Numbered from the stretch's first letter, positions 16,686 to 25,538 are shown. The stretch is 35,904 nt of DNA from Nitrospiraceae bacterium (GCA_919902665.1 CAKKRK010000126.1:1-35904), one strand, 5' to 3'. Made by a program: numbers and translations. The notes: generated from the sequence alone by a model not told the origin.

Positions 16686-17789
16686 TTAGTCCAGCCAGTC
16701 TTTTTCCTTGAGCTTCCTCGGCAGATATTTCTTCGTCAGGTATTGAAAATCCTTGTTGGCCAGCGCGTCGAGTTCGTACTTCAGCCCACTCGCGAGCATG
16801 CGCTTGATCTCCACCTGCCACGCTGGCTTTTGGAACCACTGATAGTTTAACAATTCCTTAGCACGTGCGATATCCTTCTCATTCAGTTTGATTCCGACAT
16901 TGCGCGGCAGTTCGTAGCGCTCCGGATCAGCACTCGACAGGCCCACGAACTTGGCCTTGGGAATGGCCATCCGTTCACTCTCGAAGGCCAAATTGATCGA
17001 GCCCTGTTTGACGACGGAATAGATGTAGTACCCCCAGGGATCGTTATCGACCAGCACATAGACCGGCAGCCGATGTTCCTCGTGCAGCCGACAGGCTAAC
17101 CGCCGCACACCCCGAGGAGGCTGACCGTTTCCAGTCAGGAGAATACAGTTATAGCGTCGCCAGAACTTGTCCTCCGAGAGCCGGTTCCACTGGGTTCCCT
17201 TTTCGACAAGCAGCACGAAATCTGCCGTACATCGCCGGATCTCCAAATACTCCGGTTCAACAATCGATGGGACCGAGTACCCGCCTTTCCCTAGCTTCGA
17301 GCAATCGACACGATCGCCGTCATCGCCGAAGACCACCGGCCCCACGATACTGCCTCTGTTTTCTGCACTGACATGGAGCTCTTCTCGAAGCGTCGCGAGG
17401 GACACCTCTAGATCTTCAATGACCGGATCGGATTCGTCCTGTGCATCGAAGGTATTCTCATGAGAATCTTTGATCGTGTGTTTGGTGCGGTAGTAGATCT
17501 CTCGAAGCGAGGTGGTGAGATCAGCGCGCTGCAACTCGGAGAGGGCATCGGCCACCAGCATCGTCTGCATGAACCTCTTCGCCATACCGACGTTAAAAAA
17601 CGACCGCTCCTGCTTTTTGCTTCCCATCTCGATGAGGCCCTTCTTTTCATTGAAGAACACATTCGAGAGTGCACGGATGGGGATTTGAAACGTCGGATCT
17701 TTCGCCCGATCAGCTGCATGAATCACAATGTCCGCCAGGCTGATCAGTTTTTTCTCAACCACAGTGGTTTTCTTTGTCTTGGCCGTCAT
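16686..17789 (-). CDS. top6A: DNA topoisomerase VI subunit A
   Basis: This 367-residue protein is the Spo11-like catalytic subunit of a type IIB topoisomerase. The winged-helix CAP domain carries SLREIYYRTKHT, with the Y99-Y100 pair; the second aligns with the catalytic tyrosine of Spo11 relatives. The Toprim domain shows VEKGTQW (E196), a GQPPRGVRRL segment and VLVDNDPWG (D248, D250), the metal-binding acidic residues. All key residues are present, so cleavage activity is expected. The ATG lies six bases after the top6B stop with AGGA between, giving coupled translation. Length and motifs match archaeal enzymes rather than the Wadjet JetD relatives. Confidence 0.94.
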   Translation of the reverse strand: MTAKTKKTTVVEKKLISLADIVIHAADRAKDPTFQIPIRALSNVFFNEKKGLIEMGSKKQERSFFNVGMAKRFMQTMLVADALSELQRADLTTSLREIYYRTKHTIKDSHENTFDAQDESDPVIEDLEVSLATLREELHVSAENRGSIVGPVVFGDDGDRVDCSKLGKGGYSVPSIVEPEYLEIRRCTADFVLLVEKGTQWNRLSEDKFWRRYNCILLTGNGQPPRGVRRLACRLHEEHRLPVYVLVDNDPWGYYIYSVVKQGSINLAFESERMAIPKAKFVGLSSADPERYELPRNVGIKLNEKDIARAKELLNYQWFQKPAWQVEIKRMLASGLKYELDALANKDFQYLTKKYLPRKLKEKDWLD

Positions 17790-17795
17790 GATGTC

Positions 17796-19892
17796 CTATT
17801 TAGATTTGCGCGGTCCTGCGCTCTTCGCCGGCTTGAGAGACTTTCCACCTGACTTCTTCTTAACCGTTAGCTGTCCGGCAAGGAGCGCGAGCTGATCCGA
17901 TTTCTCAGTGATCTTCTTCGACGGCGTTTTCGCGCCCGTCCCCTTGGTAGACTTCCCTTTTGGAGCCGGCTCGTCAGCTGACCGTGTGGTATCACGCAGG
18001 TCCGACTCTGCCGTGGGCGCCACCGTTGCTTGATCCGCTTCAACCTGAGTAGCTAATTCGGTCTCACCTTCGATTCCCTCCGCCGTGACGATAATCGAAT
18101 GCGGTAACCCTTCAGGACCGGTGCTAGTCTTCCCCAGCGCCTGATCGGTTTTCTGACCACCCGTCCGCGTCGCGGCAATCTTGTGAAGCTGTGCCTTCAA
18201 CTTTTCCTTCGGCAGCGTGCCTCCCTTGAGCCGATTACACGCATCGACGACCTCCTCGATATACAGCTCAAAAATATTCCGTCGCCGAAATTCGCTGGCC
18301 GCCCGTTCACGCCGACGAATAAAGAGTCCTAACCGCCTACCGCACTCACGCAGGGCCAGGGTGATTTCTTTTTGAATCTCATCGTAGTCTGCGATGGCTT
18401 CCTTGGATTCACTCGTAAACGGCACCCAGACCGACGCCATGTGGACAAAGATCACCATCGGTCCACCCGGAAGGGCTCCACGCGACTGCGATAAACCATA
18501 GTTTTTCCAGCCCGTACCCAGGACAGCCTTGAACGTGGAGCAGGCCGATTGTTGATATAGAAGCGGCACTCGATTCGCGTAGCGAATCACCCGGGCAAGC
18601 TCGGAATCTTCCTCCTCGTGCTCCCCTTCGGCTTTCGGCATAGCCGGCTGCTGCGGTCTATTTTGGTCCTGTGGTCTGTTCCCGTATGCGAGGCCAGCCT
18701 CAATGATGAATGGGTTGCCCCGATAGACTGCCGGTGGCCGACTGACCGCCGTGTAGAATTCACCTTTGATCTGTTTATAGAGCCCTGCAAGAATCGCCTT
18801 CTCACCGATCGGAGAAATACAGTTGGTCGGCGGCGCCATGATCTTGGTTTCTTGTAACGTCTTATACAGTGTCTCCGCCACCGGCCCCTTCAGCTCGCGA
18901 GGCTTGGCCTCAGGCGAGACCTTCGCCGCCTTGCAAATCTCGTCAGCCATCTGAGGAGACACTCGACAAAAATCGGTTGCGAGGAGGCCTGAAACTGAGT
19001 GGCTCTTCGTGTCCTGCAACATCTTGAGCAACATGCCGAACTCGATGCCGTACGGATGAGGCTTAATCTCACGCGGCTGCGGCGGCAGCTCGTGATACGT
19101 GCGCGGATATTCCTTCGCTTCCTTTTCGGGCGTGTGATAGATCAGCCTGACGTGCGGATTGGCGATCGAGGTCTGCTCCAGCCATTCATCGACCGATGCG
19201 CGGCCCTTCTGGTACTTGCCTTCGACTTCCAGCGTAACCTGCGTGCCTCGTGGTTGTTCCCAGTCGATCTGTTTATTCTCGTGAACCAACGGCTCGTTCT
19301 TCTTCGTATCGATCTGGACTTCGAAGAAATGCGCGGCAGCCCTCGGACCAATTCGGGAAATAATTTTGACCGGCTTGCCGGTCGTTAGTTGTCCGTACAT
19401 CCCGGCGGCGGAAATACCGATGCCTTGTTGCCCACGGCTCATTCGCAAGCGATGGAATTTTGACCCGTAGAGCAGCTTCGCGAAGATTCGAGGAATCTGC
19501 TGGCGCACGATGCCGGGGCCATTGTCCGTCACCGTGATACGAAATCGACTCGCCTGGCTGGGTGCCACCGGCTCCCCGTTCGACACCACCTCTAGCTTGA
19601 CCGTGACATCCGGAAGAATTCCCGCCTCTTCACAGGCATCGAGTGCGTTATCGACCGCCTCCTTGACGCAAGTCAGTAGCGCCTTGCGTGGATTGTCGAA
19701 GCCGAGCAGGTGCCGGTTCTTCGTGAAAAATTCCGAGACAGAGATTTCCCGTTGACGCGCCCCCATCTCAACCGCAGTGACTCGTTCCACCGGCTTGGCG
19801 GCAGCTTTCGTCTTTGCGGCTGGTTCGTGGTTTGATCGAGGAGCGGAAGATTTCGATTCAGGATCTGACGCGGACTCTTTCTTTGGTGCCAT
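17796..19892 (-). CDS. top6B: DNA topoisomerase VI subunit B
   Basis: The 698-residue ATPase subunit has a Lys/Ala/Ser-rich N-terminal tail of about 45 residues, then the GHKL domain with KEAVDNALDA (77-86), DNGPGI (123-128) and SRGQQGIGISAAGMY (152-166). An H2TH-like region follows and then the transducer with the switch-lysine motif WKNYGL (462-467) and VPFTSESKEAI. Beyond about residue 575 the protein becomes a charged, low-complexity Lys/Thr/Ser/Pro-rich tail of about 120 residues. ATP-driven dimerisation of B would gate strand passage by A. GAGAGGA precedes the ATG. Confidence 0.94.
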   Translation of the reverse strand: MAPKKESASDPESKSSAPRSNHEPAAKTKAAAKPVERVTAVEMGARQREISVSEFFTKNRHLLGFDNPRKALLTCVKEAVDNALDACEEAGILPDVTVKLEVVSNGEPVAPSQASRFRITVTDNGPGIVRQQIPRIFAKLLYGSKFHRLRMSRGQQGIGISAAGMYGQLTTGKPVKIISRIGPRAAAHFFEVQIDTKKNEPLVHENKQIDWEQPRGTQVTLEVEGKYQKGRASVDEWLEQTSIANPHVRLIYHTPEKEAKEYPRTYHELPPQPREIKPHPYGIEFGMLLKMLQDTKSHSVSGLLATDFCRVSPQMADEICKAAKVSPEAKPRELKGPVAETLYKTLQETKIMAPPTNCISPIGEKAILAGLYKQIKGEFYTAVSRPPAVYRGNPFIIEAGLAYGNRPQDQNRPQQPAMPKAEGEHEEEDSELARVIRYANRVPLLYQQSACSTFKAVLGTGWKNYGLSQSRGALPGGPMVIFVHMASVWVPFTSESKEAIADYDEIQKEITLALRECGRRLGLFIRRRERAASEFRRRNIFELYIEEVVDACNRLKGGTLPKEKLKAQLHKIAATRTGGQKTDQALGKTSTGPEGLPHSIIVTAEGIEGETELATQVEADQATVAPTAESDLRDTTRSADEPAPKGKSTKGTGAKTPSKKITEKSDQLALLAGQLTVKKKSGGKSLKPAKSAGPRKSK

Positions 19893-20008
19893 TCATCCTC
19901 TCATGAAACAACCATTCATTGTTTGGTACCACAAAACATTCGCGGATACAATGGATCAGATGGTACGTGGCAAGAACGAAAACAGACCTGTGTGCAGAAC
20001 AAAACTCC

Positions 20009-22240
20009 CTAGCGGGTCACAGAGGGATCTCGGAGATAGTGCGCTGGTTCCATGGTCTCTACAGACCAGACCAGGATTTTTCGGTCGAGGGTGGCCACGA
20101 TCAAATATTTCCCGTCACTCGTCCACTGCAGATCATATGGGGTTTTAACATGGAACGTCTTTCGTTTAGTTTGCGCCGAGAGGTCCCACACTGACACATG
20201 TTCACCAACTCTGGTGGCAGCCCACCGATGCGATGGATCGACGGCCATCGATGTTCCCAACATCACGGGCGGCCCATGATCAATTTCCGTGTCCCGGTTG
20301 GTGAAAGTATCCAAGCTGGCGACAACTCCGTTGCGCTTGATATCCCACAGGGCCAGGGTCGAAGCGTTTGGGTCACTGGATCGAGTAGTCGTCCAGACCA
20401 AGGACTGTTTCCATCCCAGCCCGGACCAGACTGCCGGAACCCCGACCGGCTTCTCAACTTCGCGCCAGGTCGTCATGTCCCAGACGACACGACCAGTTTT
20501 CGAAATCGTCACAAGGAACGAGTTTCCGTCCAAGAAGCTCAGACTGTCGACAACTTCTCCCTGCATGGCTCGTTTTCTTGCACAGCCGTTCCCATCACAG
20601 ACCGGAGAAAGACTGGTATGCACAAGCTCTTTCGCGACCGTTCGGATGACGAGGTCCACGACCGGAACTTTCGGACGCTCCCCTGCAACAACGAGCAATC
20701 GATTGCCAGGAAGGAATTGCAGAGCCTTGATCCGACCTTGCCTGCTTGAATAGGGTGAGAATTCACGCCAGGTGTTAGTTTCCCACAAGCGTACGTCCCC
20801 TTCCATGGTGCCCACCGCCAGGATTGCACCATCGGCGCTGAACGCCAGCGCATTGGCCGGATCAGACAGTACCAGTTGACGCAAGAGCGTTCCCTGCCCT
20901 GGATCCCATATTTTCAGCAGTCCATCGTCGCCACTCGAGACAAGCAGATTTGCACTGGGCGAAGTCGCCACTGCACGCAAGGCCAGCGCATGGACGAATG
21001 CCGGGACAGCAGGTGTCGTCGTAATAAATGTCGGTGGGGTCGATCGTTTCGCTAATACCTTGGCCTGCGGTTGGCCTGGATCTAGCACCAATTCCGGGGA
21101 ACGTGAGGGAACATCCCAGACCGAGATCTTCCCATCCACATCAGAGTTGAGGCCTCCCTGCATCCTGACTACGATCTTCGAACCAGTCGGTGACCATTTG
21201 AGTAACGACACGTGGGGGCCCATGTTGCGGCAATCCTCTCCACACAGATCCGGCAACATCGTCCCAGTGTGTAGATCCCAGATCTGCAAGGTATGGAGAT
21301 GCTCCGATTGCCCAACCACGAGATCGGCATCGGCAGCAATGTCGACGGCACGAAGCTGTGTCGGTGAGCGCATCTCGCGCCCTGGAGCTGCATAGGTGAA
21401 CTCAGTCACGGTGACCAGGTCGCCCGTATCAGCATTAAACAGCGCGTAGCTCCCTTCCCCGTTGGCTGCTACCAAACGATGCCCGTCCCGCGAGAATGCC
21501 TCGGGAGTGAGGGGGCCCTGTGCCTCTTCAGCACTCGCCAACGTGGCACGGGTAGCTATGGACGCCTCCACTGGGTCGATCAGGAGAATCGTCTTGCCCA
21601 CACTCGCCGCCAAACGAGAGCTGTCGGGTGCAAAGAGCAGATCACGTGGTTTCCCTCCCTCAATGACAAGATCACGGATGGTTGTGCTGGTGAGGTGATA
21701 CAGATGAATGGTGTGGCCTTGCGCAATCGCCAACAGCTTTGTATCGGGCGAGGCGGCCACCGAGGGGGCATCTCTCTTCACCTCCAGCGCGATATGCTTG
21801 AGCGGCACCAGCTTTTTCCCGAGCTGCCAGACGGACACAGCCTCGTTCCCGTGACGGAGAATCATCCGATCCGTCTCACTCGAATAGGCCAGCAGGCTAT
21901 AGGGCTGCTGCGATTCCGGTGGAATGGTGGCCACTGAGGCTCTGTTCTTCCAATCGTAGATCGTGACACTGTGCTCAACACAGAGCAGCCACCCGTCCTG
22001 CTTCAGCAACGCAATCTGCTGACAGTGAAGACTCGGAATCTTTGCGACGAGTGCCTTCGCCTCAAGATCCCAGATCACCAGCTCATCCGTTTGGACCACG
22101 AGCAGCCGTCCATCCTCAGAGAATGCAGTCCTAGTTTTGGCAAGGGAGCCCGCCACATCCTGGATTGATGCGGTGGCAAGGAAGGAGACAGCCAGCAGTA
22201 GAGTCTTCACACTCTTCCAAGACGGTTTCCAACGATTCAT
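20009..22240 (-). CDS. Secreted WD40-like beta-propeller protein
   Basis: The 743-residue protein starts MNRWKPSWKSVKTLLLAVSF, a signal peptide chosen over an upstream extension that overlaps the DUF4124 gene. The rest is built of WD40-like units ending in segments such as LVIWDLE, ISVWDVP, LKIWDPG and VRLWETN, often preceded by FSADG or SPSANLLVSSGDDG. The number of units suggests two propellers. Such proteins are scaffolds with no predictable ligand. It lies ten bases after the DUF4124 stop, so the two are probably cotranscribed; top6B follows 116 bases downstream on the same strand, but a functional tie is unsupported. Confidence 0.85.
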   Translation of the reverse strand: MNRWKPSWKSVKTLLLAVSFLATASIQDVAGSLAKTRTAFSEDGRLLVVQTDELVIWDLEAKALVAKIPSLHCQQIALLKQDGWLLCVEHSVTIYDWKNRASVATIPPESQQPYSLLAYSSETDRMILRHGNEAVSVWQLGKKLVPLKHIALEVKRDAPSVAASPDTKLLAIAQGHTIHLYHLTSTTIRDLVIEGGKPRDLLFAPDSSRLAASVGKTILLIDPVEASIATRATLASAEEAQGPLTPEAFSRDGHRLVAANGEGSYALFNADTGDLVTVTEFTYAAPGREMRSPTQLRAVDIAADADLVVGQSEHLHTLQIWDLHTGTMLPDLCGEDCRNMGPHVSLLKWSPTGSKIVVRMQGGLNSDVDGKISVWDVPSRSPELVLDPGQPQAKVLAKRSTPPTFITTTPAVPAFVHALALRAVATSPSANLLVSSGDDGLLKIWDPGQGTLLRQLVLSDPANALAFSADGAILAVGTMEGDVRLWETNTWREFSPYSSRQGRIKALQFLPGNRLLVVAGERPKVPVVDLVIRTVAKELVHTSLSPVCDGNGCARKRAMQGEVVDSLSFLDGNSFLVTISKTGRVVWDMTTWREVEKPVGVPAVWSGLGWKQSLVWTTTRSSDPNASTLALWDIKRNGVVASLDTFTNRDTEIDHGPPVMLGTSMAVDPSHRWAATRVGEHVSVWDLSAQTKRKTFHVKTPYDLQWTSDGKYLIVATLDRKILVWSVETMEPAHYLRDPSVTR

Positions 22241-22250
22241 GGTCTTCGTT

Positions 22251-22805
22251 TCATTCACCCGATTGATGGCGCGAGCGAGACACACTAGTCGCCCGCTCCT
22301 TAGCCCTGCGTGTTGCCTGTGAGACAAAACCATCTTCTAACTTTGAAGCAGCTTCTGAGCTACCCCGAGTCGCCGGCAAGACATCGACAAAATGATCAAG
22401 GCCCTGTTCATCCTTCCATTGCTGAACGGGAGCCTTCGCCTTCATCAGGGTACTGTCAAAGATGTGCCACGAACTCGTCAGCACCGCCTGGCTCGGACTC
22501 AACCCCTCCATGGACCGTTGTATAGTAACCTCTTCGCGTGCAGGAGAAGGGGCTATTGGACCGGGTACGGGCTCAACCTCTGCTTGGAGATGCCCAGGCA
22601 GGGTCGGGCGAACTGTCGTCTTTTTCGGCACAGTGGATCGAGGAGCTGGCGCCGCAAACGTCGCGGACTTTTTTTTGGTCATGGGAGGTGGCGTATCGGT
22701 AATATAAAAATTTCCTTGGTCGTCGGTCCATTTATAGAGTTCCGCCCATCCGACAATCGGCCATTGGAGGGAACAGCTCATGAAGCAGAGGATGAAGGCT
22801 TTCAT
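22251..22805 (-). CDS. DUF4124 domain-containing secreted protein
   Basis: The 184-residue protein has a signal peptide (ending GWAE) followed directly by ELYKWTDDQGNFYITDTPP, the DUF4124 signature found at the N-terminus of many periplasmic proteins. A Pro/Lys-rich linker follows, then a second similar WKDEQGLDHFVDVLP motif at about residues 130-145, which looks like a repeat of the same fold element. The C-terminus is basic. Function is unknown. An extended -10 promoter lies about 45 bases upstream. Confidence 0.8.
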   Translation of the reverse strand: MKAFILCFMSCSLQWPIVGWAELYKWTDDQGNFYITDTPPPMTKKKSATFAAPAPRSTVPKKTTVRPTLPGHLQAEVEPVPGPIAPSPAREEVTIQRSMEGLSPSQAVLTSSWHIFDSTLMKAKAPVQQWKDEQGLDHFVDVLPATRGSSEAASKLEDGFVSQATRRAKERATSVSRSRHQSGE

Positions 22806-22850
22806 GTTGTGGAACCGTTGCAGTACCCAAACGATGCGTCAATTGACCAA

Positions 22851-22859
22851 AGTATAGCA
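22851..22859 (-). promoter_or_regulatory. Extended -10 promoter for the DUF4124 gene
   Basis: The minus strand reads TGCTATACT, an extended -10 (TGn-TATACT), with no good -35 box. A start about seven bases downstream would give a leader near 40 bases before the ATG at 22805. Confidence 0.4.
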
Positions 22860-23273
22860 GGCGGTCCTATTGGTACCTGGATACACCGGCAACGACTGCT
22901 GCTCGGTCAAAATCAAAGAGGAGGTTAGGAGATCGAGGAGGGTGATGGAGCGAACATTTAGGGTGGGAGGAGCACGCACCTAACCGAGGACGATTAGGTA
23001 CGGCGGAGATCTTGGGAGGAGTTTAGGCTTCCCAGTACAAGCTGGTCCTGCACACCGTCCTCTCGCTCGACCCCCTGATGAACCATATTCCCTCGGGGCG
23101 TTAACTCCCCCCACTAAGGTTACGATAGGCTTCATGGTGAAGTCAGTCAAGGGGGATGGAAAATTCAGCTTGTCAAACCTCACCATGTGGTGATTGCCTG
23201 AAACGGATGGTAAGTTGTTCACGAGTTTTGAGGAACTCCCAATCCATTTCACTCACTTGGACAGGGATCGCCT
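22860..23273. other. Intergenic stretch upstream of the pyridoxamine-oxidase-like gene
   Basis: No long gene is supported; a 90-codon minus-strand frame at 22980-23252 is rich in Pro/Arg/Gly and lacks family features. A purine-rich segment contains a 12-codon plus-strand micro-ORF at 22945-22983 preceded by GAGGAGG, which may be chance. A dyad lies at 23180-23193. I see no RNA gene. Confidence 0.4.
23180..23193. promoter_or_regulatory. Operator-like dyad TCACCA-N2-TGGTGA
   Basis: A perfect six-base inverted repeat with a two-base centre lies 80 bases upstream of the gene at 23274. Such compact dyads are typical of dimeric repressor sites, but no regulator gene is adjacent and only one copy was seen. 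Confidence 0.25.
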
Positions 23274-23792
23274 ATGGCAACCGCATTAACCAGTGAGAAC
23301 GTTCAAGACGCATGGTCGGACCTCGTGGACCATGTTCGCACCGCCGTATTGCTGACGTTGAGGAACGGACGACCGTTTGGATCGCACGTGCCCTATGTGT
23401 TCGGGCCGGACTGGACACGAGCCTATCTACACCTCAGCCGACTGGCACTGCATACGCAACATCTGCTCGCTGATCCCCACGTGGCGCTGTTCATCGCTGA
23501 GCCGGACGGCCCGGACAAAAACCCGCTGGCCTTGAGGCGCATGAACCTTCAGGGTGAGGCGGCAGTGCTTTCGCCTGATGCACCATCATATGGCGAGATC
23601 CGAAAGCGATATTTGGAACGATTTCCCCAAGCTGATATGATGTTTGGCTTTGGTGATTTTTCTCTCTGGGAGTTGCGACTCGACGATGCCCACTTCGTCC
23701 TTGGGTTTGGGCAAGCCTTCGTCTCGACTACCACAGCCCCAGCCAGATGGGTGCATCAGAAAGTGGATCGAGTTGCAGCGAGGAAAGACTGA
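23274..23792 (+). CDS. Pyridoxamine 5'-phosphate oxidase-like FMN-binding split-barrel protein
   Basis: The 172-residue protein has the split-barrel layout of HugZ/PNPOx relatives: VLLTLRNGRPFGSHVPYVF, then LHLSRLALHTQHLLADPHVALFI, and RRMNLQGEAAVL. These are the strands and helix around the FMN site. The family includes flavin reductases, haem-degrading HugZ proteins and F420-type enzymes, so the substrate is not fixed. The C-terminal FSLWELRLDDAHFVLGFGQA resembles the HugZ side of the family. GGGAT precedes the ATG. The stop is four bases from the stop of the convergent Kelch gene. Confidence 0.8.
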   Translation: MATALTSENVQDAWSDLVDHVRTAVLLTLRNGRPFGSHVPYVFGPDWTRAYLHLSRLALHTQHLLADPHVALFIAEPDGPDKNPLALRRMNLQGEAAVLSPDAPSYGEIRKRYLERFPQADMMFGFGDFSLWELRLDDAHFVLGFGQAFVSTTTAPARWVHQKVDRVAARKD

Positions 23793-23796
23793 GCGG

Positions 23797-24861
23797 TCAG
23801 TCAGCCTTCGAAGTAGTTACTGACGGCGGGATAAAGACTTCGTTCAGATCGCTGAAGGACCCGCCAGGAGTCGGTCCACCACTGATCACATAAATGCGCC
23901 CTTGTATGACTGCTGAACCAAGGCCATGACGTGCAGTCGGCAACGACGCCATGCCGTGCCACCTGTCTCCGACCGGGTCATAGGCTTCGTTCTGATTGAA
24001 TGTGCCATCGGATCCTTCGCCGCCCATCACATAGATTATTCCTTCAGCAACTGCCGTCGTAATTCCGCTCCGCGCAGTTGGGAGATTGGAGACTCGCGTC
24101 CAGCGATCAGTGGGCGGATCATACCGTTCCACAACAGCAAGATTCCGAGAATAGTCGCCATCGATACGCCCGCCGATTGCGTAAACCTTCCCATGAACTG
24201 TCGCGGTAGCAAGATGATCGCGTGGGGTCGGCAGAGACGCACCTATTGTCCAGACGTTGCGCGCGGGATCATACACTTCGACCGCCGAGGTGTTGGCCTT
24301 CCGATCGTAGCCGCCGATCGCATAGAGTTTTCCCTCATCCTCTGTCACAGAAAGTGCACCACGAGCGGTCGGCATCGAAGCTCGTTCAGTCCAGCGGTCC
24401 GTGGCCGGATCATAGGCATGCACCGTCGCCACTGGGTCCCAAACACTCAGGCCCGACTTCGTGTATCCACCGATGACGTACAATCGTCTATCGACAACGC
24501 CGATCCCGACATGATGCAGGCCAACAGGCAGCGGCGCTTTGGAGGTCCATCGGTCAGTCACTGGATCATACATTTCAACGGACGGCGTGATCGCGAAATT
24601 CATCATATTGCCAAAGCTGGGCTTTTCGAACCCGCCGACAACGTAGATTTTCCCGTCTACCGCCGCAGCCGCCACCTCCGTCCGCTTCGTCGGCATCAGA
24701 GCCGCTGTACGCCAAGTTCCTCGATCTGATTCAGATTGTGCTAATTGAGTTGGTGCTGTCAGCGCAATCACAGAAATCCCAACAAAAAGTGGTGACAATA
24801 CCGAAATCAGTTTCACCACAAACTGAGTCACCTTGGCTGATGAGCCTATGAAGAAAGACAT
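23797..24861 (-). CDS. Secreted Kelch-repeat beta-propeller protein
   Basis: After an N-terminal signal or anchor (about residues 12-40), the 354-residue protein consists of six Kelch blades of about 48 residues. Each has a GKIYVVGG-type strand (KIYVVGGF, RLYVIGGY, KLYAIGGY, KVYAIGGR, IIYVMGGE, RIYVISGG) and a VEMYDPVTDRWT-type strand. This is a complete six-bladed propeller acting outside the cytoplasm, probably for binding. The ligand is unknown; bacterial relatives include sialic acid mutarotases, but no catalytic residues could be assigned. Confidence 0.9.
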   Translation of the reverse strand: MSFFIGSSAKVTQFVVKLISVLSPLFVGISVIALTAPTQLAQSESDRGTWRTAALMPTKRTEVAAAAVDGKIYVVGGFEKPSFGNMMNFAITPSVEMYDPVTDRWTSKAPLPVGLHHVGIGVVDRRLYVIGGYTKSGLSVWDPVATVHAYDPATDRWTERASMPTARGALSVTEDEGKLYAIGGYDRKANTSAVEVYDPARNVWTIGASLPTPRDHLATATVHGKVYAIGGRIDGDYSRNLAVVERYDPPTDRWTRVSNLPTARSGITTAVAEGIIYVMGGEGSDGTFNQNEAYDPVGDRWHGMASLPTARHGLGSAVIQGRIYVISGGPTPGGSFSDLNEVFIPPSVTTSKAD

Positions 24862-24996
24862 GACTTCATTTTATACTCAATTCACTAGTGTGATAGCAGC
24901 AGTGTCAGCGGTACACTTTAAGGCTTGCCAACGGAGGAACCACCGCTCAGTTGGCGTGATCAGACGGGAGCAGAACTCAAACTGAAGACGGAATCA

Positions 24997-25212
24997 CTAC
25001 TTGCTCTTATTTCGACAGAGTAGGCCGAATGAGCTGCCGAGGGCGAGGCCGCCGAGGAAGGTGAGGCCGATGATGACGCCGAGCAGAGAGGTTGGTGACC
25101 CGGCTTGGCGACGGATATGGCGGCGGGCTTGGGACCCGACGGTCGCTTCGCCACCGATCCAGAATCGAGAGTCATCGGGCTGCGTCTCTGTCTCAGGCCT
25201 CACGGATTTCAT
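24997..25212 (-). CDS. Small single-pass membrane protein coupled to the PilZ gene
   Basis: The 71-residue protein has a charged cytoplasmic N-terminus of about 40 residues, then a Gly/Leu-rich helix LLGVIIGLTFLGGLALGSSFG and a short C-terminal end LLCRNKSK. Its ATG overlaps the PilZ gene stop as ATGA (25212-25209), a classical coupling arrangement. An overlapping frame at 24960-25175 is a shadow. I do not recognise a family. The coupling suggests it works with the PilZ protein. Confidence 0.65.
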   Translation of the reverse strand: MKSVRPETETQPDDSRFWIGGEATVGSQARRHIRRQAGSPTSLLGVIIGLTFLGGLALGSSFGLLCRNKSK

Positions 25213-25538
25213 GTCTTTTCCCCTTCATCAAGCGCAATGCTTTCATCGATCAACTGTTCCAATTCATCCAACTCATGCTCCGGTAAATCAACAAACCGAA
25301 CCCCAAACGTTCGATCGACCGCCCATTGCACCTGAGCGTGCTCGATCAGGATCGATGTGTCATCTCCTGGAACAATCAGCTTGACGGCGATCTGTCTTCC
25401 TGGTTGAACCACAAGGGCGCTTTCAATCCGCGCGCCGCCGAGTGACAGATCGACGGCCTCCCCCTCCACCTCGTGCGAGTTCTCCTGAAGCAGGCTCTTC
25501 ACGTGAACAGGGACTCGACGATGCCGACGGCGCTCCAT
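25209..25538 (-). CDS. PilZ domain protein, probable cyclic di-GMP receptor
   Basis: The 109-residue protein starts MERRRHRRVPVHVK. It has the two c-di-GMP binding elements of PilZ: the arginine-rich RRRHRRVPV and, one strand later, DLSLGGARIES (D/N-x-S-x-x-G). The later FGVRFVDLP strand closes the barrel. I chose the ATG at 25538 because the PilZ arginines start there; longer versions would add a featureless extension. A stand-alone PilZ protein binds c-di-GMP and controls a partner protein. The coupled 71-residue membrane protein is a candidate partner. Confidence 0.85.
   Translation of the reverse strand: MERRRHRRVPVHVKSLLQENSHEVEGEAVDLSLGGARIESALVVQPGRQIAVKLIVPGDDTSILIEHAQVQWAVDRTFGVRFVDLPEHELDELEQLIDESIALDEGEKT

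Noticed and set aside
22980-23252. Ninety-codon minus-strand frame upstream of the pyridoxamine-oxidase-like gene
   Set aside because: Composition is Pro/Arg/Gly rich with no domain, signal peptide or ribosome-binding site, and the frame covers the probable upstream region of the gene at 23274.
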